Positions 26,971-36,119 of a stretch of DNA of 64,000 bases are shown piece after piece. A program made the position numbers and the translations under genes. Location of the stretch: NCBI GenBank assembly GCA_017450125.1, contig JAFSWZ010000027.1:21096-85095 (forward strand). Reading direction: 5' to 3'. The notes below the pieces were generated by a model that worked only from the letters and a program-made list of their open reading frames with translations, was not told where the DNA came from and did no database searches. Position 1 is the first letter of the stretch, and the number at the start of each line of letters is the position of its first letter. The stretch comes from Synergistaceae bacterium (GTDB lineage Bacteria; Synergistota; Synergistia; Synergistales; Aminobacteriaceae).

Positions 26971-27743
26971 TACTCTCAGACTTCCACGTGCACACGACTT
27001 TCTGCGACGGCAGGGACAGCCCGGAAGACATCGTGCAGGAAGCAATAAGGCGGGGCATGAAGAAGCTGGGTTTCTCCGGGCACTCTTACACGCCGTTTGA
27101 CGAAGAACCGTGCATGTCCCCCGAAGGAACGCAGGCCTACATAGAGGAGATTCGCCGTCTCAAGGACAAGTACAGCGGGCAGATAGAGATTCTCTGCGGG
27201 ACTGAGTGCGACTACTACTCGGAGATTGACGCGGAGAGATACGACTATGTCATAGGCTCGGTGCATTACGTGTTCTTGAACGGTAGGTATTTTTGTGTCG
27301 AGCACACACCTGAACTCATGGAGGCTTTTATTCATGAATGCCATGATGACCCTTACGAGGCGGCGGAAAAGTACTTTGCCCTTGTTGCTGATGTTGTGCG
27401 CAGGACAAACGCCAGCATAATCGGACACTTCGACGTTCTCGCGAAGCTCAACGCCGGAAGCAGGTTCTTCGACGAGAACAACCCGCGCTACGTTGATGCC
27501 GCTCTCTCCGCCGCTGATGCCCTCCTCAAGACAGGCCGTCCGTTCGAGATTAACACTGGTGCTGTGTCAAAAGGTTACCGTGATTTCCCCTACCCCTCAT
27601 TACGAATCCTGAAGTACATTGCAGAACACGGAGGCAGTGTGATTCTCTCCAGCGACTCGCACAGAAAAGAAACCCTGATGTACGGCTTCCAGAAGTACGA
27701 GGAACTTGCGCGGTCTCTTGGCCTGAAAGTGTGTGAGCTGTGA
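26967..27743 (+). CDS. hisK: Histidinol-phosphatase, PHP family
   Basis: Removes phosphate from histidinol phosphate. The 258-residue PHP protein has the metal-binding [39 protein letters not shown] and SSDSHRKE motifs in the expected order. It starts at GTG overlapping the hisIE stop. Its end overlaps the first cobalamin gene (GTGA), so histidine and cobalamin genes form one continuous reading unit. Confidence 0.9.
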   Translation: MILSDFHVHTTFCDGRDSPEDIVQEAIRRGMKKLGFSGHSYTPFDEEPCMSPEGTQAYIEEIRRLKDKYSGQIEILCGTECDYYSEIDAERYDYVIGSVHYVFLNGRYFCVEHTPELMEAFIHECHDDPYEAAEKYFALVADVVRRTNASIIGHFDVLAKLNAGSRFFDENNPRYVDAALSAADALLKTGRPFEINTGAVSKGYRDFPYPSLRILKYIAEHGGSVILSSDSHRKETLMYGFQKYEELARSLGLKVCEL

Positions 27744-28468
27744 TTTACTTCGTCGGTGCAGGGCCGGGAGCTGCTGACTTAATCACGGTGCGAGGTGCTG
27801 AACTTCTCAGTAAGGCGGGCGTGATCGTGTATGCCGGTTCGCTGGTGAACCCTGAGCTGGTCAGCACGTATGCTCCGCCTTCATGCGAACTTCACGACAG
27901 CGCGTCAATGACCCTCAGCGAGATTGTTGCTGTGCTTGCCGACGGCCACAGGCGCAACATCCTGACTGTTCGGCTTCACTCTGGAGACCCTGCTCTGTAC
28001 GGAGCAGTACGCGAGCAGTTCGAGGCCTTGCGGGAGAGGGAAATACCTTTCGAGGTTGTGCCGGGAGTGAGCTCGCTCTTTGCGGCTTCGGCGGCTCTGA
28101 AGACCGAGTACATGATACCCGGCCAAGTCCAGACGCTGATAGTCTCGCGCGTTGAGGGACGTACGGCGGCGGGTGATTCTGCGTCGATAGCTCTGTTCCT
28201 CTCCGCCGGAATGACGGAGAAAGCGTGTCAGGAACTTATTGAGCGTGGTTACAGCCCGAAGACTCCTGCGGCTGTGGTGTACCGTGCGTCTTGGCCGGAC
28301 GAGAGAATCATTCGCGGAACGCTGGCAACCCTCCCAGAGCTCGCGGAGGGCATCACCAAAAGCGCAATAATCCTCGCCGGTGATTTCCTGAATGACGGCA
28401 TACATTCTGCTTCACGTCTCTACGACGAAACTTTCAGCCATGAATACAGAGATAGCCGCCTTCACTGA
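27740..28468 (+). CDS. cbiF: Cobalt-precorrin-4 C11-methyltransferase
   Basis: An SAM-dependent methylase of anaerobic cobalamin synthesis, 242 residues. It shows YFVGAGPGAADLITVRG at the N-terminus, VRLHSGDPALYG, PGVSSLFAASAAL, and a C-terminal AIILAGDFL, typical of the CobM/CbiF branch of tetrapyrrole methylases. It starts at GTG overlapping the preceding stop. There is no cobalamin riboswitch because the gene is internal to the operon. Confidence 0.93.
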   Translation: MIYFVGAGPGAADLITVRGAELLSKAGVIVYAGSLVNPELVSTYAPPSCELHDSASMTLSEIVAVLADGHRRNILTVRLHSGDPALYGAVREQFEALREREIPFEVVPGVSSLFAASAALKTEYMIPGQVQTLIVSRVEGRTAAGDSASIALFLSAGMTEKACQELIERGYSPKTPAAVVYRASWPDERIIRGTLATLPELAEGITKSAIILAGDFLNDGIHSASRLYDETFSHEYRDSRLH

Positions 28469-29396
28469 ACGAGGCATAACGCTAGCATTACGGCTCGCTG
28501 AGTTTCTCGGAGGCAGGGTGAACGTGCCCGAGAGATTTGCGCGCGAAGGTGTCAGAGTGATTGACGGGACGCTGAGCGAATGGGCGGGCAGCATCTTTTA
28601 CAACACTTCCGCATTAATCTTCGTGGGAGCTTGCGGGATTGCCGTCAGAGCCATTGCCCCGCACGTGAGGGACAAACTCTCTGACCCGGCGGTGGTCGTA
28701 GTTGATGAGGCAGGAAAGTTCGTGATACCTGTTTTGTCGGGACACGTCGGCGGAGCTAACGAACTCGCGCGGAAGGTTGCGGGCTTCCTTGACGCTCAGG
28801 CAGTAATCACTACGGCAACTGACATCAACAATCTTCCTGCAGTTGATGAATGGGCAGTGAAGAATGATTATGTTATCGAGAACCCTGAAGCAGTGAAGAA
28901 GGTATCCGGCGCGCTCCTTGATGGACAGAGCGTCGGCGTGGCTGTAACGTGCGATGATGTACCCGCTCCGTTCCCGGTAACTTTGTGGCTCAGGCCGAAA
29001 GTTCTTGTGCTCGGTGCAGGCTGCAACAAAGGAACAGACGTATTGGAGTTCGAGCGTTGCGCTGAGGAGTTTTTGCGCGGAGCAGGAGTGTCGGTGTTAA
29101 GCCTGAAGGCATTAGCGTCAATTGACCTCAAGAAGGATGAACCGGCAATGATTGCGTTTGCCGAGAGACACGGCGTGCCGTTCCTGACGTTCGGTGCGGA
29201 GGAGCTTCAGGCACTGGAAGGGAGCTTCACGGTCTCAGAGAGAGTGAGGCACTTCACGGGGACGGACAACGTCTGCGAACGCGCGGCGGTTCTGGCGGCG
29301 GGTGAAGGGGCTGCGCTGCTGCGTAGCAAATGCGTTTACGGCGGGATTACGTTTGCGCTGTCGAGAGGAGGCGTTGACGGTGCTGTTTCTTCCTGA
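28440..29396 (+). CDS. cbiG: Cobalt-precorrin-5A hydrolase
   Basis: Opens the delta-lactone of cobalt-precorrin-5A, releasing acetaldehyde, during anaerobic corrin synthesis. The 318-residue protein starts NTEIAAFTERG as CbiG proteins do, followed by FVGACGIAVRAIAPHVRDK, DPAVVVVDEAG, LSGHVGGANELA and the C-terminal LGAGCNKGT domain. ATG 28440 is chosen on family length; ATG 28392 would add 16 atypical residues. It overlaps cbiF by 29 bases. Confidence 0.9.
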   Translation: MNTEIAAFTERGITLALRLAEFLGGRVNVPERFAREGVRVIDGTLSEWAGSIFYNTSALIFVGACGIAVRAIAPHVRDKLSDPAVVVVDEAGKFVIPVLSGHVGGANELARKVAGFLDAQAVITTATDINNLPAVDEWAVKNDYVIENPEAVKKVSGALLDGQSVGVAVTCDDVPAPFPVTLWLRPKVLVLGAGCNKGTDVLEFERCAEEFLRGAGVSVLSLKALASIDLKKDEPAMIAFAERHGVPFLTFGAEELQALEGSFTVSERVRHFTGTDNVCERAAVLAAGEGAALLRSKCVYGGITFALSRGGVDGAVSS

Positions 29397-29985
29397 GGAG
29401 ATAGAGCGTGAGAGCATGCGCATAATTCAGGAGGCAATCGGCGAATATTCCGGCCCAGCCGAAAACCTCCCCGTCATAAGGCGGGTAATTCACGCAACGG
29501 CAGACTTCGACTTTCTGCAGACGCTGTACTTCTCCGAGAACGTCGTCTCTCTCGCACGCAAATCCCTGAAGTCCGGCACTCCCATAATAACGGACACCAA
29601 CATGCTTGCGTCCGGCATCTCGAGAAAGCTCGGCACAAAGATTGTCTGCTACATCTCGGAAGCCTCTACGCGCCAAGAAGCCCTCTCCCGCCGTATCACC
29701 CGCGCTATCGTGAACATTGAACGTGCAGTCAGCGAGTACCCTCAGGCGATATACGCGCTCGGCAACGCTCCCACAGGGTTAATCCGTCTGTGCGAGCTCG
29801 TACGCGAAGGCAGGGCTTCTCCTGCTCTGGTTGTGGGTGTTCCCGTCGGGTTCGTGAACGTCATCGAGGCCAAGAACATGCTCGCGTCCCTCACTGATAC
29901 CCCGCGCATCATCGCTCGGGGCAGGAAGGGAGGAACAACCGTCGCGTGTGCAATCCTCAACGCACTGATCTACGGACTGGAATAA
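29380..29985 (+). CDS. cbiC: Cobalt-precorrin-8X methylmutase
   Basis: Moves a methyl group from C11 to C12 to form cobyrinate. The 201-residue protein has IIQEAIG, RRVIHATADFDF (catalytic His), TDTNMLASGI, GNAPTGL, and VGVPVGFVNVIEAK. GTG 29380 is preferred because GAGAGGAG lies 9 bases upstream. It overlaps the cbiG end by 17 bases and the cbiD start by 40 bases. Confidence 0.92.
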   Translation: MLFLPEEIERESMRIIQEAIGEYSGPAENLPVIRRVIHATADFDFLQTLYFSENVVSLARKSLKSGTPIITDTNMLASGISRKLGTKIVCYISEASTRQEALSRRITRAIVNIERAVSEYPQAIYALGNAPTGLIRLCELVREGRASPALVVGVPVGFVNVIEAKNMLASLTDTPRIIARGRKGGTTVACAILNALIYGLE

Positions 29986-30998
29986 CCACAGGGACTTGTG
30001 CCGCAGGAGCTGCGAAGGCCTGTGCTCTCTTCCTGGCAGGACTCGGTGAGCCCGAAACCGTGCGGGTCAGCAATCCTAACGGTCATGTGTTCACGCTGAG
30101 GACTTTCCGCGAGGGCGAGTGCTTCGGTGTCGTGAAGTACTCCGGCTCGGACAAGGGAGATGTTACCGACGGCGTGAGAGTTCTTGTGTGCGTAGAACGT
30201 TCAGGCGGAGAGGGGGGAATAGAGTTCGCGGCTGGCGAGGGCGTTGGAACTGTAACTCTTCCCGGCCTGAAAGTGAACGTCGGCGAACCGGCAATCAACC
30301 CCGTTCCCCGCGAGATGATTGCGTGTGCTGTACGCGAGGTGCTTCCTGCTCTTGCTTTGCGTGTAACCGTCTCTATTCCCGGCGGCCAAGATCTCGCACG
30401 ACGTACCTTCAACCCGCGACTCGGCATCGTCGGGGGATTGTCCGTTCTTGGGACTACCGGCATCGTCAAGCCCATGAACGAACGCGCCTTACTGGACTCC
30501 CTGACGCTCGAACTGGAGATGATTCATGCTCTGGGCTTCGCGGAGGTGTACATAGTCTTTGCAGGGACAGGCGAGAAGTTCACGCGCAGACTCTTCAATG
30601 TTCAGGGCAGGAACATCATACAGTGCGCAAACTACCTAGGCTACGTACTCGACGAATGCGTAAGGCTGGGCTTCACGCGCGCGACTTTGTGCGGGCACAC
30701 AGGCAAACTCCTGAAAGTTGCGGCGGGGAGCTTCAACACACACAGCAAAGTTTCGGGCGGAGGCATCGAGGCACTCTGCACACAGCTGGCAGTTCTCGGT
30801 GCATCTCGCGAACTCGTCGAAAGGGTCTATCACGCCAACACAACACGTGAAGCCGTTGACATTGTCAGGGCTGAAAATTTCCCCGAAGTGTGGAACGTTC
30901 TAGCGCGCATCGCTTCGGCCAAGTGCACGGAGAGAGCAGGTTTCCCCGTGAGAACAGTGTTCATCGACGGAGAAGGGCAGGTGCTGGGCAGTGCGTGA
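29946..30998 (+). CDS. cbiD: Cobalt-precorrin-5B C1-methyltransferase
   Basis: The C1 methylase of the anaerobic cobalamin route, 350 residues. The N-terminal LRTGITTGTCAAGAAKAC motif, GGLSVLGTTGIVKPMNE and the GHTGKLLKVAAG segment are diagnostic. GTG 29946 lies inside the cbiC 3' end (40-base overlap), so translation is probably coupled. The end overlaps cbiET by 8 bases. Confidence 0.94.
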   Translation: MCNPQRTDLRTGITTGTCAAGAAKACALFLAGLGEPETVRVSNPNGHVFTLRTFREGECFGVVKYSGSDKGDVTDGVRVLVCVERSGGEGGIEFAAGEGVGTVTLPGLKVNVGEPAINPVPREMIACAVREVLPALALRVTVSIPGGQDLARRTFNPRLGIVGGLSVLGTTGIVKPMNERALLDSLTLELEMIHALGFAEVYIVFAGTGEKFTRRLFNVQGRNIIQCANYLGYVLDECVRLGFTRATLCGHTGKLLKVAAGSFNTHSKVSGGGIEALCTQLAVLGASRELVERVYHANTTREAVDIVRAENFPEVWNVLARIASAKCTERAGFPVRTVFIDGEGQVLGSA

Positions 30999-32166
30999 AA
31001 TCATCGTCGCCGGAGCAGGAACAGGAACATTAACCCCCGACGTACAGGACGTGCTTTCGACGGCCGATGCTGTGTGCGCGTCAGAGAGGTTTGCGGCTCT
31101 CGTTCCTCCTGTTAAGAAGTTTATCCCTCTCAAAAAGTTTGCTGATGCGTTCAGTGAGATAGAGAAAGAGGCGGGACGTGTGGTCATCCTCGTGTCTGGC
31201 GACCCGGGACTGTTCAGCCTGCTTCCGCTGGTGAAGCGGCGTTTCGGCAACGTTACTGTTCTGCCGGGAATAAGCTCAATGCAGGTTCTGTGTGCTCATG
31301 CCGGAGAGGCCTGGAGCGACGCAGTCATCCTCTCAGCTCACGGCCGGCCTCTCAACTGCGGAACTTTCCTCAACACCGTAGAACGCAGTCGGCTCGTGGT
31401 TCTCTTCTGCGACGGCGAAAACTCCCCCAGCAAGGTCTGCGGTGCTCTCCGTGCCGTTGATGGCGTTGATGTCCTCATCGGCGAACGTCTCGGCTGTGAT
31501 GATGAGGCTGTCTTTTCGGGCAAACCCCGCGACTTCGTGAAGCATTGCGCGCCTGACCTCTCGCTGATGCTCATACGCAACCCTTCGCCCTTCGTGCTGG
31601 AGAACATTCACCCGCGAGACGCTGAGTTCCTGCGTTCGGACGGTGTGGTGATGACGCAGGAAGCAGTGAGGAGCGTGATACTTGGCCGCCTCAACCTCAA
31701 GCCTGATGCAGTTTTCTGGGACATCGGGGCAGGAACAGGCAGCATCAGTGTGTGTGTAGGGCTGGAATGTTCGCAGAGTGAGATTCACGCCGTCGAGTGC
31801 AAGCCTGAAGCCGCAAGGTTAATCGCACAGAATGCCGCGAAATTCCGTCTCCACAACATAATTATTCACGAAGGAAGAGCTCTCGAGGTTGTCGGAGGGC
31901 TTCCGTCTCCTTCTCACGTGTTCATCGGCGGTAGCGGCGGAGAGCTGCCCGGAATACTTCAGCATGTCTCACAGCTTCACGCGCGCGTCGTAGTGGCCTG
32001 CGTAACCCTCGAGACGCTAACCACAGCCCACAGCATCATGAAGACTTGGCCGGACTTCGAGGCACTGCAGGTCGCCGTCTCCGCCTCAAAGCCGCTCACA
32101 AATGCGTCTACGCTCATGCATCCTCACAGCCCCGTAACGATTCTATCTGCCTCCTTTGCGCTATAA
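30991..32166 (+). CDS. cbiET: Fused cobalt-precorrin-7 C5-methyltransferase / C15-methyltransferase (decarboxylating)
   Basis: A CbiE-CbiT fusion (CobL-like) of 391 residues. The CbiE half (1-195) is a tetrapyrrole methylase with VAGAGTGTLTPD, VSGDPGLFSLL and PGISSMQVLCA. The CbiT half (about 205-391) has MTQEAVRSVILGRL and the SAM motif WDIGAGTGSISV. It is the last gene of the his-cbi run. Other required corrin genes (cbiH, cbiL, cbiA and others) are not in the window. Confidence 0.92.
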   Translation: MREIIVAGAGTGTLTPDVQDVLSTADAVCASERFAALVPPVKKFIPLKKFADAFSEIEKEAGRVVILVSGDPGLFSLLPLVKRRFGNVTVLPGISSMQVLCAHAGEAWSDAVILSAHGRPLNCGTFLNTVERSRLVVLFCDGENSPSKVCGALRAVDGVDVLIGERLGCDDEAVFSGKPRDFVKHCAPDLSLMLIRNPSPFVLENIHPRDAEFLRSDGVVMTQEAVRSVILGRLNLKPDAVFWDIGAGTGSISVCVGLECSQSEIHAVECKPEAARLIAQNAAKFRLHNIIIHEGRALEVVGGLPSPSHVFIGGSGGELPGILQHVSQLHARVVVACVTLETLTTAHSIMKTWPDFEALQVAVSASKPLTNASTLMHPHSPVTILSASFAL

Positions 32167-32167
32167 T
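32162..32167 (+). promoter_or_regulatory. -10 element upstream of the permuted binding-protein gene
   Basis: TATAAT overlaps the cbiET stop codon, 36 bases before the next start. No convincing -35 box is visible. Confidence 0.4.
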
Positions 32168-32202
32168 ATCCCCCGAAATTTTTTTGACGGAGGATTATTG
32201 TC

Positions 32203-33003
32203 ATGAAGAAACTTGCAGTTATTCTCATGCTGTTATCACTGACAGCGGGCGTATGTTTTGCTGAGGGACTGGGCATCTCCAAGCCCGAAGAGTTCGTGAA
32301 CTACAAGATAGGCACGCAGCGCGGAACGATCGCCGAAGGCATCGCCAAGAACATGCTGGGCGACAAGGCGAAGGCTCAGCTCACGACCTACGAGAAGGCT
32401 ACGGACGTGATTCAGGCTCTCAAGGTCGGGAAGATTCAGGGTGCAATCATGGACGAGGCACCTGCCAAGCAGTTCGTGAAGAATGACCCGGAGACCCTCA
32501 CGATTCTTCCTGAGGCACTGACTGTCGAGCAGTACGCGATAGGCTTCAAGCAGGGCAACGCGGAGCTTCGCGAGGCAGTGAACAAGGCACTTGCGGAGAT
32601 AAAGGCTGACGGTTCGCTGGAGGCGATAATGCTGAAGTACAAGGAAGACCCCACAGCGGCCAAGCCTGAGGATATTGACCTTCACAAGGGAGCAGAGGGC
32701 GGAAAGCTGTATCTTGGGACAGAGTCGGGCTTCCCTCCCTATGACATCAAGGTAGGCGACGGTTACACGGGAATCGACATCGAGATGTGCGCGCTGATTG
32801 CCGGCAAGCTCAACAAGGAGCTGGTGATTATCGCTTACCCGTTCGACTCGCTGTTCATGGCGGTGAACTCCGGCAAGGTCGACATGATTTGCGCGGGCAT
32901 CACGGTCAACGAGGAGCGCAAACTCTTCACGGACTTTTCTGACCCGTACGAGGACGCGAAACAGGTTGCGGTTGTCTTGACGCAAGACTACAAGGCAGAG
33001 TAA
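32203..33003 (+). CDS. Amino-acid-type solute-binding protein with circularly permuted lobes
   Basis: A periplasmic SBP_bac_3-like protein of 266 residues with signal peptide 1-20 (ending GVCFAEG, no lipobox). The usual order of this family is reversed. Residues 30-150 match the normally C-terminal part (YKIGTQRGTIAEG, VIQALKVGKIQGAIMDEAPA, NKALAEIKADGSLEAIMLKY). Residues 165-262 match the normally N-terminal part (LYLGTESGFPPYDIKVGDGYTGID, AVNSGKVDMICAGITVNEERK, FTDFSDPYEDAK). This is what a circular permutation, or a deletion between tandem copies, would produce. No permease or ATPase gene is adjacent, so the transporter and ligand are unknown. Confidence 0.8.
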   Translation: MKKLAVILMLLSLTAGVCFAEGLGISKPEEFVNYKIGTQRGTIAEGIAKNMLGDKAKAQLTTYEKATDVIQALKVGKIQGAIMDEAPAKQFVKNDPETLTILPEALTVEQYAIGFKQGNAELREAVNKALAEIKADGSLEAIMLKYKEDPTAAKPEDIDLHKGAEGGKLYLGTESGFPPYDIKVGDGYTGIDIEMCALIAGKLNKELVIIAYPFDSLFMAVNSGKVDMICAGITVNEERKLFTDFSDPYEDAKQVAVVLTQDYKAE

Positions 33004-33019
33004 GAGTGTGAATCACTCA

Positions 33020-33053
33020 TCCCCTCAGCTTTCGGGCTGGGGGGAATTTTTGT
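33020..33053 (+). terminator. Rho-independent terminator
   Basis: CCCCTCAGC and GCTGGGGGG form a stem with a short loop, followed by AATTTTTGTG, after the binding-protein gene. Confidence 0.85.
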
Positions 33054-33085
33054 GTGGTATAGTTAGGGCGAAGGAGGACTGATTC

Positions 33086-34064
33086 ATGAAGATTGATCTG
33101 ATAACGTTGCAGGCGGTGAACAATTACGGCTCGGTCTTGCAGACGTTTGCGACGCAGGAATTTTTCCGTGAGCACGGCTGTGAAGTAAGGATACTCAACT
33201 ACAAGAAGGATGCCTCTATTTCTGACGGCAATCCGTTTAAGGCGGCTGTGAAGTTTCCGTTCAGGCTGGTTACTCAGTGTCTGCAGCCGTTCGACGCTTT
33301 CAGGAGGGAGCACCTGAACATTACGGGGAAGCTGCGCACCTCGATGAAGGACTTTGCGGACTACGAGAGCGATGCTGATGCGTTCTGCACTGGCAGCGAC
33401 CAAGTCTGGAACTCGTGGTGGAACAGAGGAATCCTGCCGGAACTATACTTGGCTTTTGCGCCGGAAGGAAGCTACAAGTTTGCGTTCTCTGCGAGCTTCG
33501 GCAAGACGGAGATTGATGCGGAGGAAGTTGCTGAGACGCAGAAGTGGATTGACGGCTACCGGCACATTTCGGTGCGTGAAGACTCTGCGGCCAAGATTCT
33601 GGAGGAGCAGTATCACTACAGCAGGGCGGTACATGTTCCTGACCCTACTCTGTGCCTAAGCGGAAATGCTTGGCGCGGATACGTGAAAACTACTAACGGG
33701 GGGGGGGGCTACGGAATCTGAGCCCTACATCTTCATCTACTGCATCTATGCACAAGGTGAAGCGGCAAGAAAGTTCGATGCTTATGCCTCAGAACTCTCA
33801 CGCAAAACAGGTCTGAAAGTCATCCGCCTTTACGCAACAAGCGGTCAAGTGGTAAAGAGATTTTTCCGCAAAGAAACACGCATTCTCCTTCCTCCGGTTT
33901 TCGACTTCATCTCACTCATCGACAACGCACGTTACGTCCTAACCGACTCGTTTAACGGCACGGCCTTCTCCCTCAACCTCAACACCGAACCCATATGCAT
34001 CTTCACGCAGAGGGGGACGCGTTCCTCCTCCACTCTCTCGGCGAGACACCGTACACCGCCTTGA
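33086..34064 (+). pseudogene. Polysaccharide pyruvyl transferase family gene, frameshifted at a G11 run
   Basis: The first frame (33086-33721, 211 residues) starts IDLITLQAVNNYGSVLQTFA and includes FCTGSDQVWN and VPDPTLCL, typical of the family. It stops soon after 11 consecutive G at 33698-33708. Removing one G joins it to a second open segment (to 34064) with EPYIFIYCIYAQGEAARKF and RYVLTDSFNGTAFSLNLN, the family's C-terminal motif, giving 325 residues. The last 20 residues look abnormal and overlap the convergent regulator gene by 62 bases, so the 3' end may be truncated. It is either a phase-variable gene in the off state or a decaying gene. Confidence 0.75.
33698..33708 (+). repeat. Homopolymeric G11 tract inside a glycan-modification gene
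   Basis: Eleven uninterrupted G residues. G10 would restore the long frame; G11 leads to TGA four codons later. Such tracts slip readily during replication. Confidence 0.85.
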
Positions 34065-34854
34065 ACGCCCTCGAGAAATGAAGCTGGTTCTCATACCCCA
34101 CAGAAGTACCTATCTCCTTCACCGCCAAGTTCGTCGAAACCAGCAGTTCCGCCGCCTTAATCATCCTGTAGTTCATCAGGAATCTCTGCGGAGATTTGCC
34201 CGTCGCCTCGCGGAATATCTTTCCGAAATAGCTCCTGTTCAGTCCGAGTGCGTCCGAAATCTCCTCTATCGTTATGTCCCGCTGGCTGTTGCCCTCGATG
34301 TACGCTATTGCTTCCTTGATGTAGAAATCCCGAAGCCTGCTGTCCGTCGTCTTCCCCGTGTTGAGGCTTGAACGTGTCAGCAGATCCATGAACAGATACA
34401 GATGCCCAATCAGCTCAAGGTGCGAGGCTTCCGAGTGCGCGACAATGTACAGCATCTCATCTTTGAGCCTGTCGCGAAGTTCCGGCGAGTTCGTGCGGTA
34501 CACAGGCTCTTCATGGGAGAACCCCGCCGCATCAAGTGCCTGCTTCACCCTCAGCCCGTCGAACTCCAGCCACGCATACTCCCACGGGTTGGACCTGTCC
34601 GCTACGTACATGCTTATCTGTCCCGGAAAAAGCATGAAGCCTTCCCCAGCGTGAACCTTGAACGAGTGAGGCACTCCCTTAGAGTCGTCGGCGTGAAGTT
34701 CTCCTCTGCCGCTCAAGATGAAGTGAAACAGGTAGTGATTGCGTTTTGCAGGGCCGAAGGAGTGGCACGGGTCGCATATTTCGCTCCCGAACTGGTATAA
34801 TCCCAAGTCAACATAGCTGTGATTCGGAAATATCGCAAATTTCACTGTGCCCAC
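34003..34854 (-). CDS. AraC-family transcriptional regulator
   Basis: A 283-residue regulator with an N-terminal cupin-like effector domain (about 1-150, with HYLFHFILSGRGELH and GEGFMLFPGQ) and two C-terminal helix-turn-helix units (ITIEEISDALGLNRSYFGKIFRE and AVKEIGTSVGYENQLHFSRAFK). GTG 34854 has AGGAGG 10 bases upstream. It diverges from the sugar ABC/alpha-galactosidase operon and resembles MsmR/RafR-type activators. It probably controls that operon in response to an alpha-galactoside; this is inferred from position. Confidence 0.88.
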   Translation of the reverse strand: MGTVKFAIFPNHSYVDLGLYQFGSEICDPCHSFGPAKRNHYLFHFILSGRGELHADDSKGVPHSFKVHAGEGFMLFPGQISMYVADRSNPWEYAWLEFDGLRVKQALDAAGFSHEEPVYRTNSPELRDRLKDEMLYIVAHSEASHLELIGHLYLFMDLLTRSSLNTGKTTDSRLRDFYIKEAIAYIEGNSQRDITIEEISDALGLNRSYFGKIFREATGKSPQRFLMNYRMIKAAELLVSTNLAVKEIGTSVGYENQLHFSRAFKAVYGVSPREWRRNASPSA

Positions 34855-34882
34855 CGTTTTTATACCTCCTTCCTGCTAGACA

Positions 34883-34911
34883 ATAATAGAATTAGGATAT
34901 ATTTCTGTCAA
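34883..34911 (-). promoter_or_regulatory. Promoter of the AraC-family regulator
   Basis: On the minus strand, a perfect TTGACA (34906-34911), a 17-base spacer and TATTAT (34883-34888). Confidence 0.75.
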
Positions 34912-34950
34912 CAAACTGCAATTTGTGAAGGCCGTAACCTGACATAAAAT
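34911..34950 (+). promoter_or_regulatory. Promoter and possible operator of the alpha-galactoside operon
   Basis: TTGTGA (34923-34928), a 16-base spacer and TAAAAT (34945-34950). An inverted repeat ACAAA-N6-TTTGT (34911-34926) overlaps the -35 box and abuts the -35 box of the divergent regulator promoter, a sensible place for regulator binding. Confidence 0.5.
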
Positions 34951-35008
34951 GCAGACATTCATTTTTTCCCAACACACAAAATTTCACACAAAGGAGACCT
35001 TCTGAATC

Positions 35009-36109
35009 ATGGCAGGTTTATCGCTTCAGCATATCTGGAAGAAGTACCCCAACGGTTACGAGGCAGTCAAGGACTTCAACCTTGAGATAGCCGACAAGGA
35101 ATTCATCATCTTTGTCGGTCCGTCAGGCTGCGGGAAGTCAACGACCCTGAGGATGATTGCAGGGCTTGAGGACATCTCGTCGGGCACGCTCAAAATCGGC
35201 GACCGCATCGTCAATGACGTTGAGTCGAAGGACAGGGATATAGCGATGGTGTTCCAGAACTACGCGCTCTATCCTCACATGACAGTGTATGACAACATGG
35301 CGTTTGCCCTGATGCTCAAGAAGACCCCGAAGGCCGAGATCGACAAGGCAGTACACGAGGCCGCACGAATCCTCGAGCTCGATAAGGTCTTAGACCGTCG
35401 TCCGTCCCAACTCTCCGGCGGACAGAGACAGCGCGTCGCAATGGGTCGTGCAATCGTCCGCAGTCCGCAGGTGTTCCTGATGGATGAGCCGCTCTCCAAC
35501 CTCGACGCAAAGCTCCGTGTTCAGATGCGCGCAGAGATCGCCAAGCTGCACGACAGGCTCGGCGCAACAATCATCTACGTTACCCACGACCAGACCGAAG
35601 CAATGACGCTCGGAACAAGAATCGTCGTCATGAAGGACGGCATCGTCCAGCAGGTCGCCAGCTCCACAGAACTCTACAACAGGCCGGACAATCTTTTCGT
35701 CGCTGGTTTCATCGGGTCGCCGCAGATGAATTTTATTGATGCAAGGTTTGACGGCAACGACCTTATAGCCGGAGGAACGAGCTTTGAGCTTCCCAGAGAC
35801 AAAGTCGATGTGCTCAGGGAGAAAGGCTACGTAGGGAAGACCGTAGTCATGGGAGTCCGTCCCGAGAACGTCTACGATGCGAAGGCAAAAGCACTCTGCA
35901 AGCTCACTGCTCCTTTCAGCGCAAAGATAACCGTATTCGAGCTTCTCGGTGCTGAAGTCCAGCTGTACTTCGACTTTGCCGGTGCATCGATGTCCGCGAA
36001 AGTAGATCAGGGAAGCAGGGCGGCAGTCGGCGACACAATGAGCTTTGCCTTCGACACGGACAAGATTCACGTGTTCGACAAAGAGACTGAACAGGCAATC
36101 ATTCACTAG
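35009..36109 (+). CDS. Sugar ABC transporter ATP-binding protein (UgpC/MsmX type)
   Basis: The ATPase of a CUT1 carbohydrate importer, 366 residues. Motifs are Walker [23 protein letters not shown], Walker [13 protein letters not shown], and the H-loop YVTHD. The C-terminal regulatory OB-fold domain (about 240-360, with [10 protein letters not shown] and [10 protein letters not shown]) is typical of MsmX/MalK. It is first of five genes encoding a complete importer and a glycosidase. Confidence 0.93.
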   Translation: MAGLSLQHIWKKYPNGYEAVKDFNLEIADKEFIIFVGPSGCGKSTTLRMIAGLEDISSGTLKIGDRIVNDVESKDRDIAMVFQNYALYPHMTVYDNMAFALMLKKTPKAEIDKAVHEAARILELDKVLDRRPSQLSGGQRQRVAMGRAIVRSPQVFLMDEPLSNLDAKLRVQMRAEIAKLHDRLGATIIYVTHDQTEAMTLGTRIVVMKDGIVQQVASSTELYNRPDNLFVAGFIGSPQMNFIDARFDGNDLIAGGTSFELPRDKVDVLREKGYVGKTVVMGVRPENVYDAKAKALCKLTAPFSAKITVFELLGAEVQLYFDFAGASMSAKVDQGSRAAVGDTMSFAFDTDKIHVFDKETEQAIIH

Positions 36110-36119
36110 GAGGCATAAC

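Noticed and set aside
28392..28440. Earlier ATG for cbiG at 28392
   Set aside because: It adds 16 residues not typical of CbiG; neither site has a good ribosome site, so the family-like start was kept.
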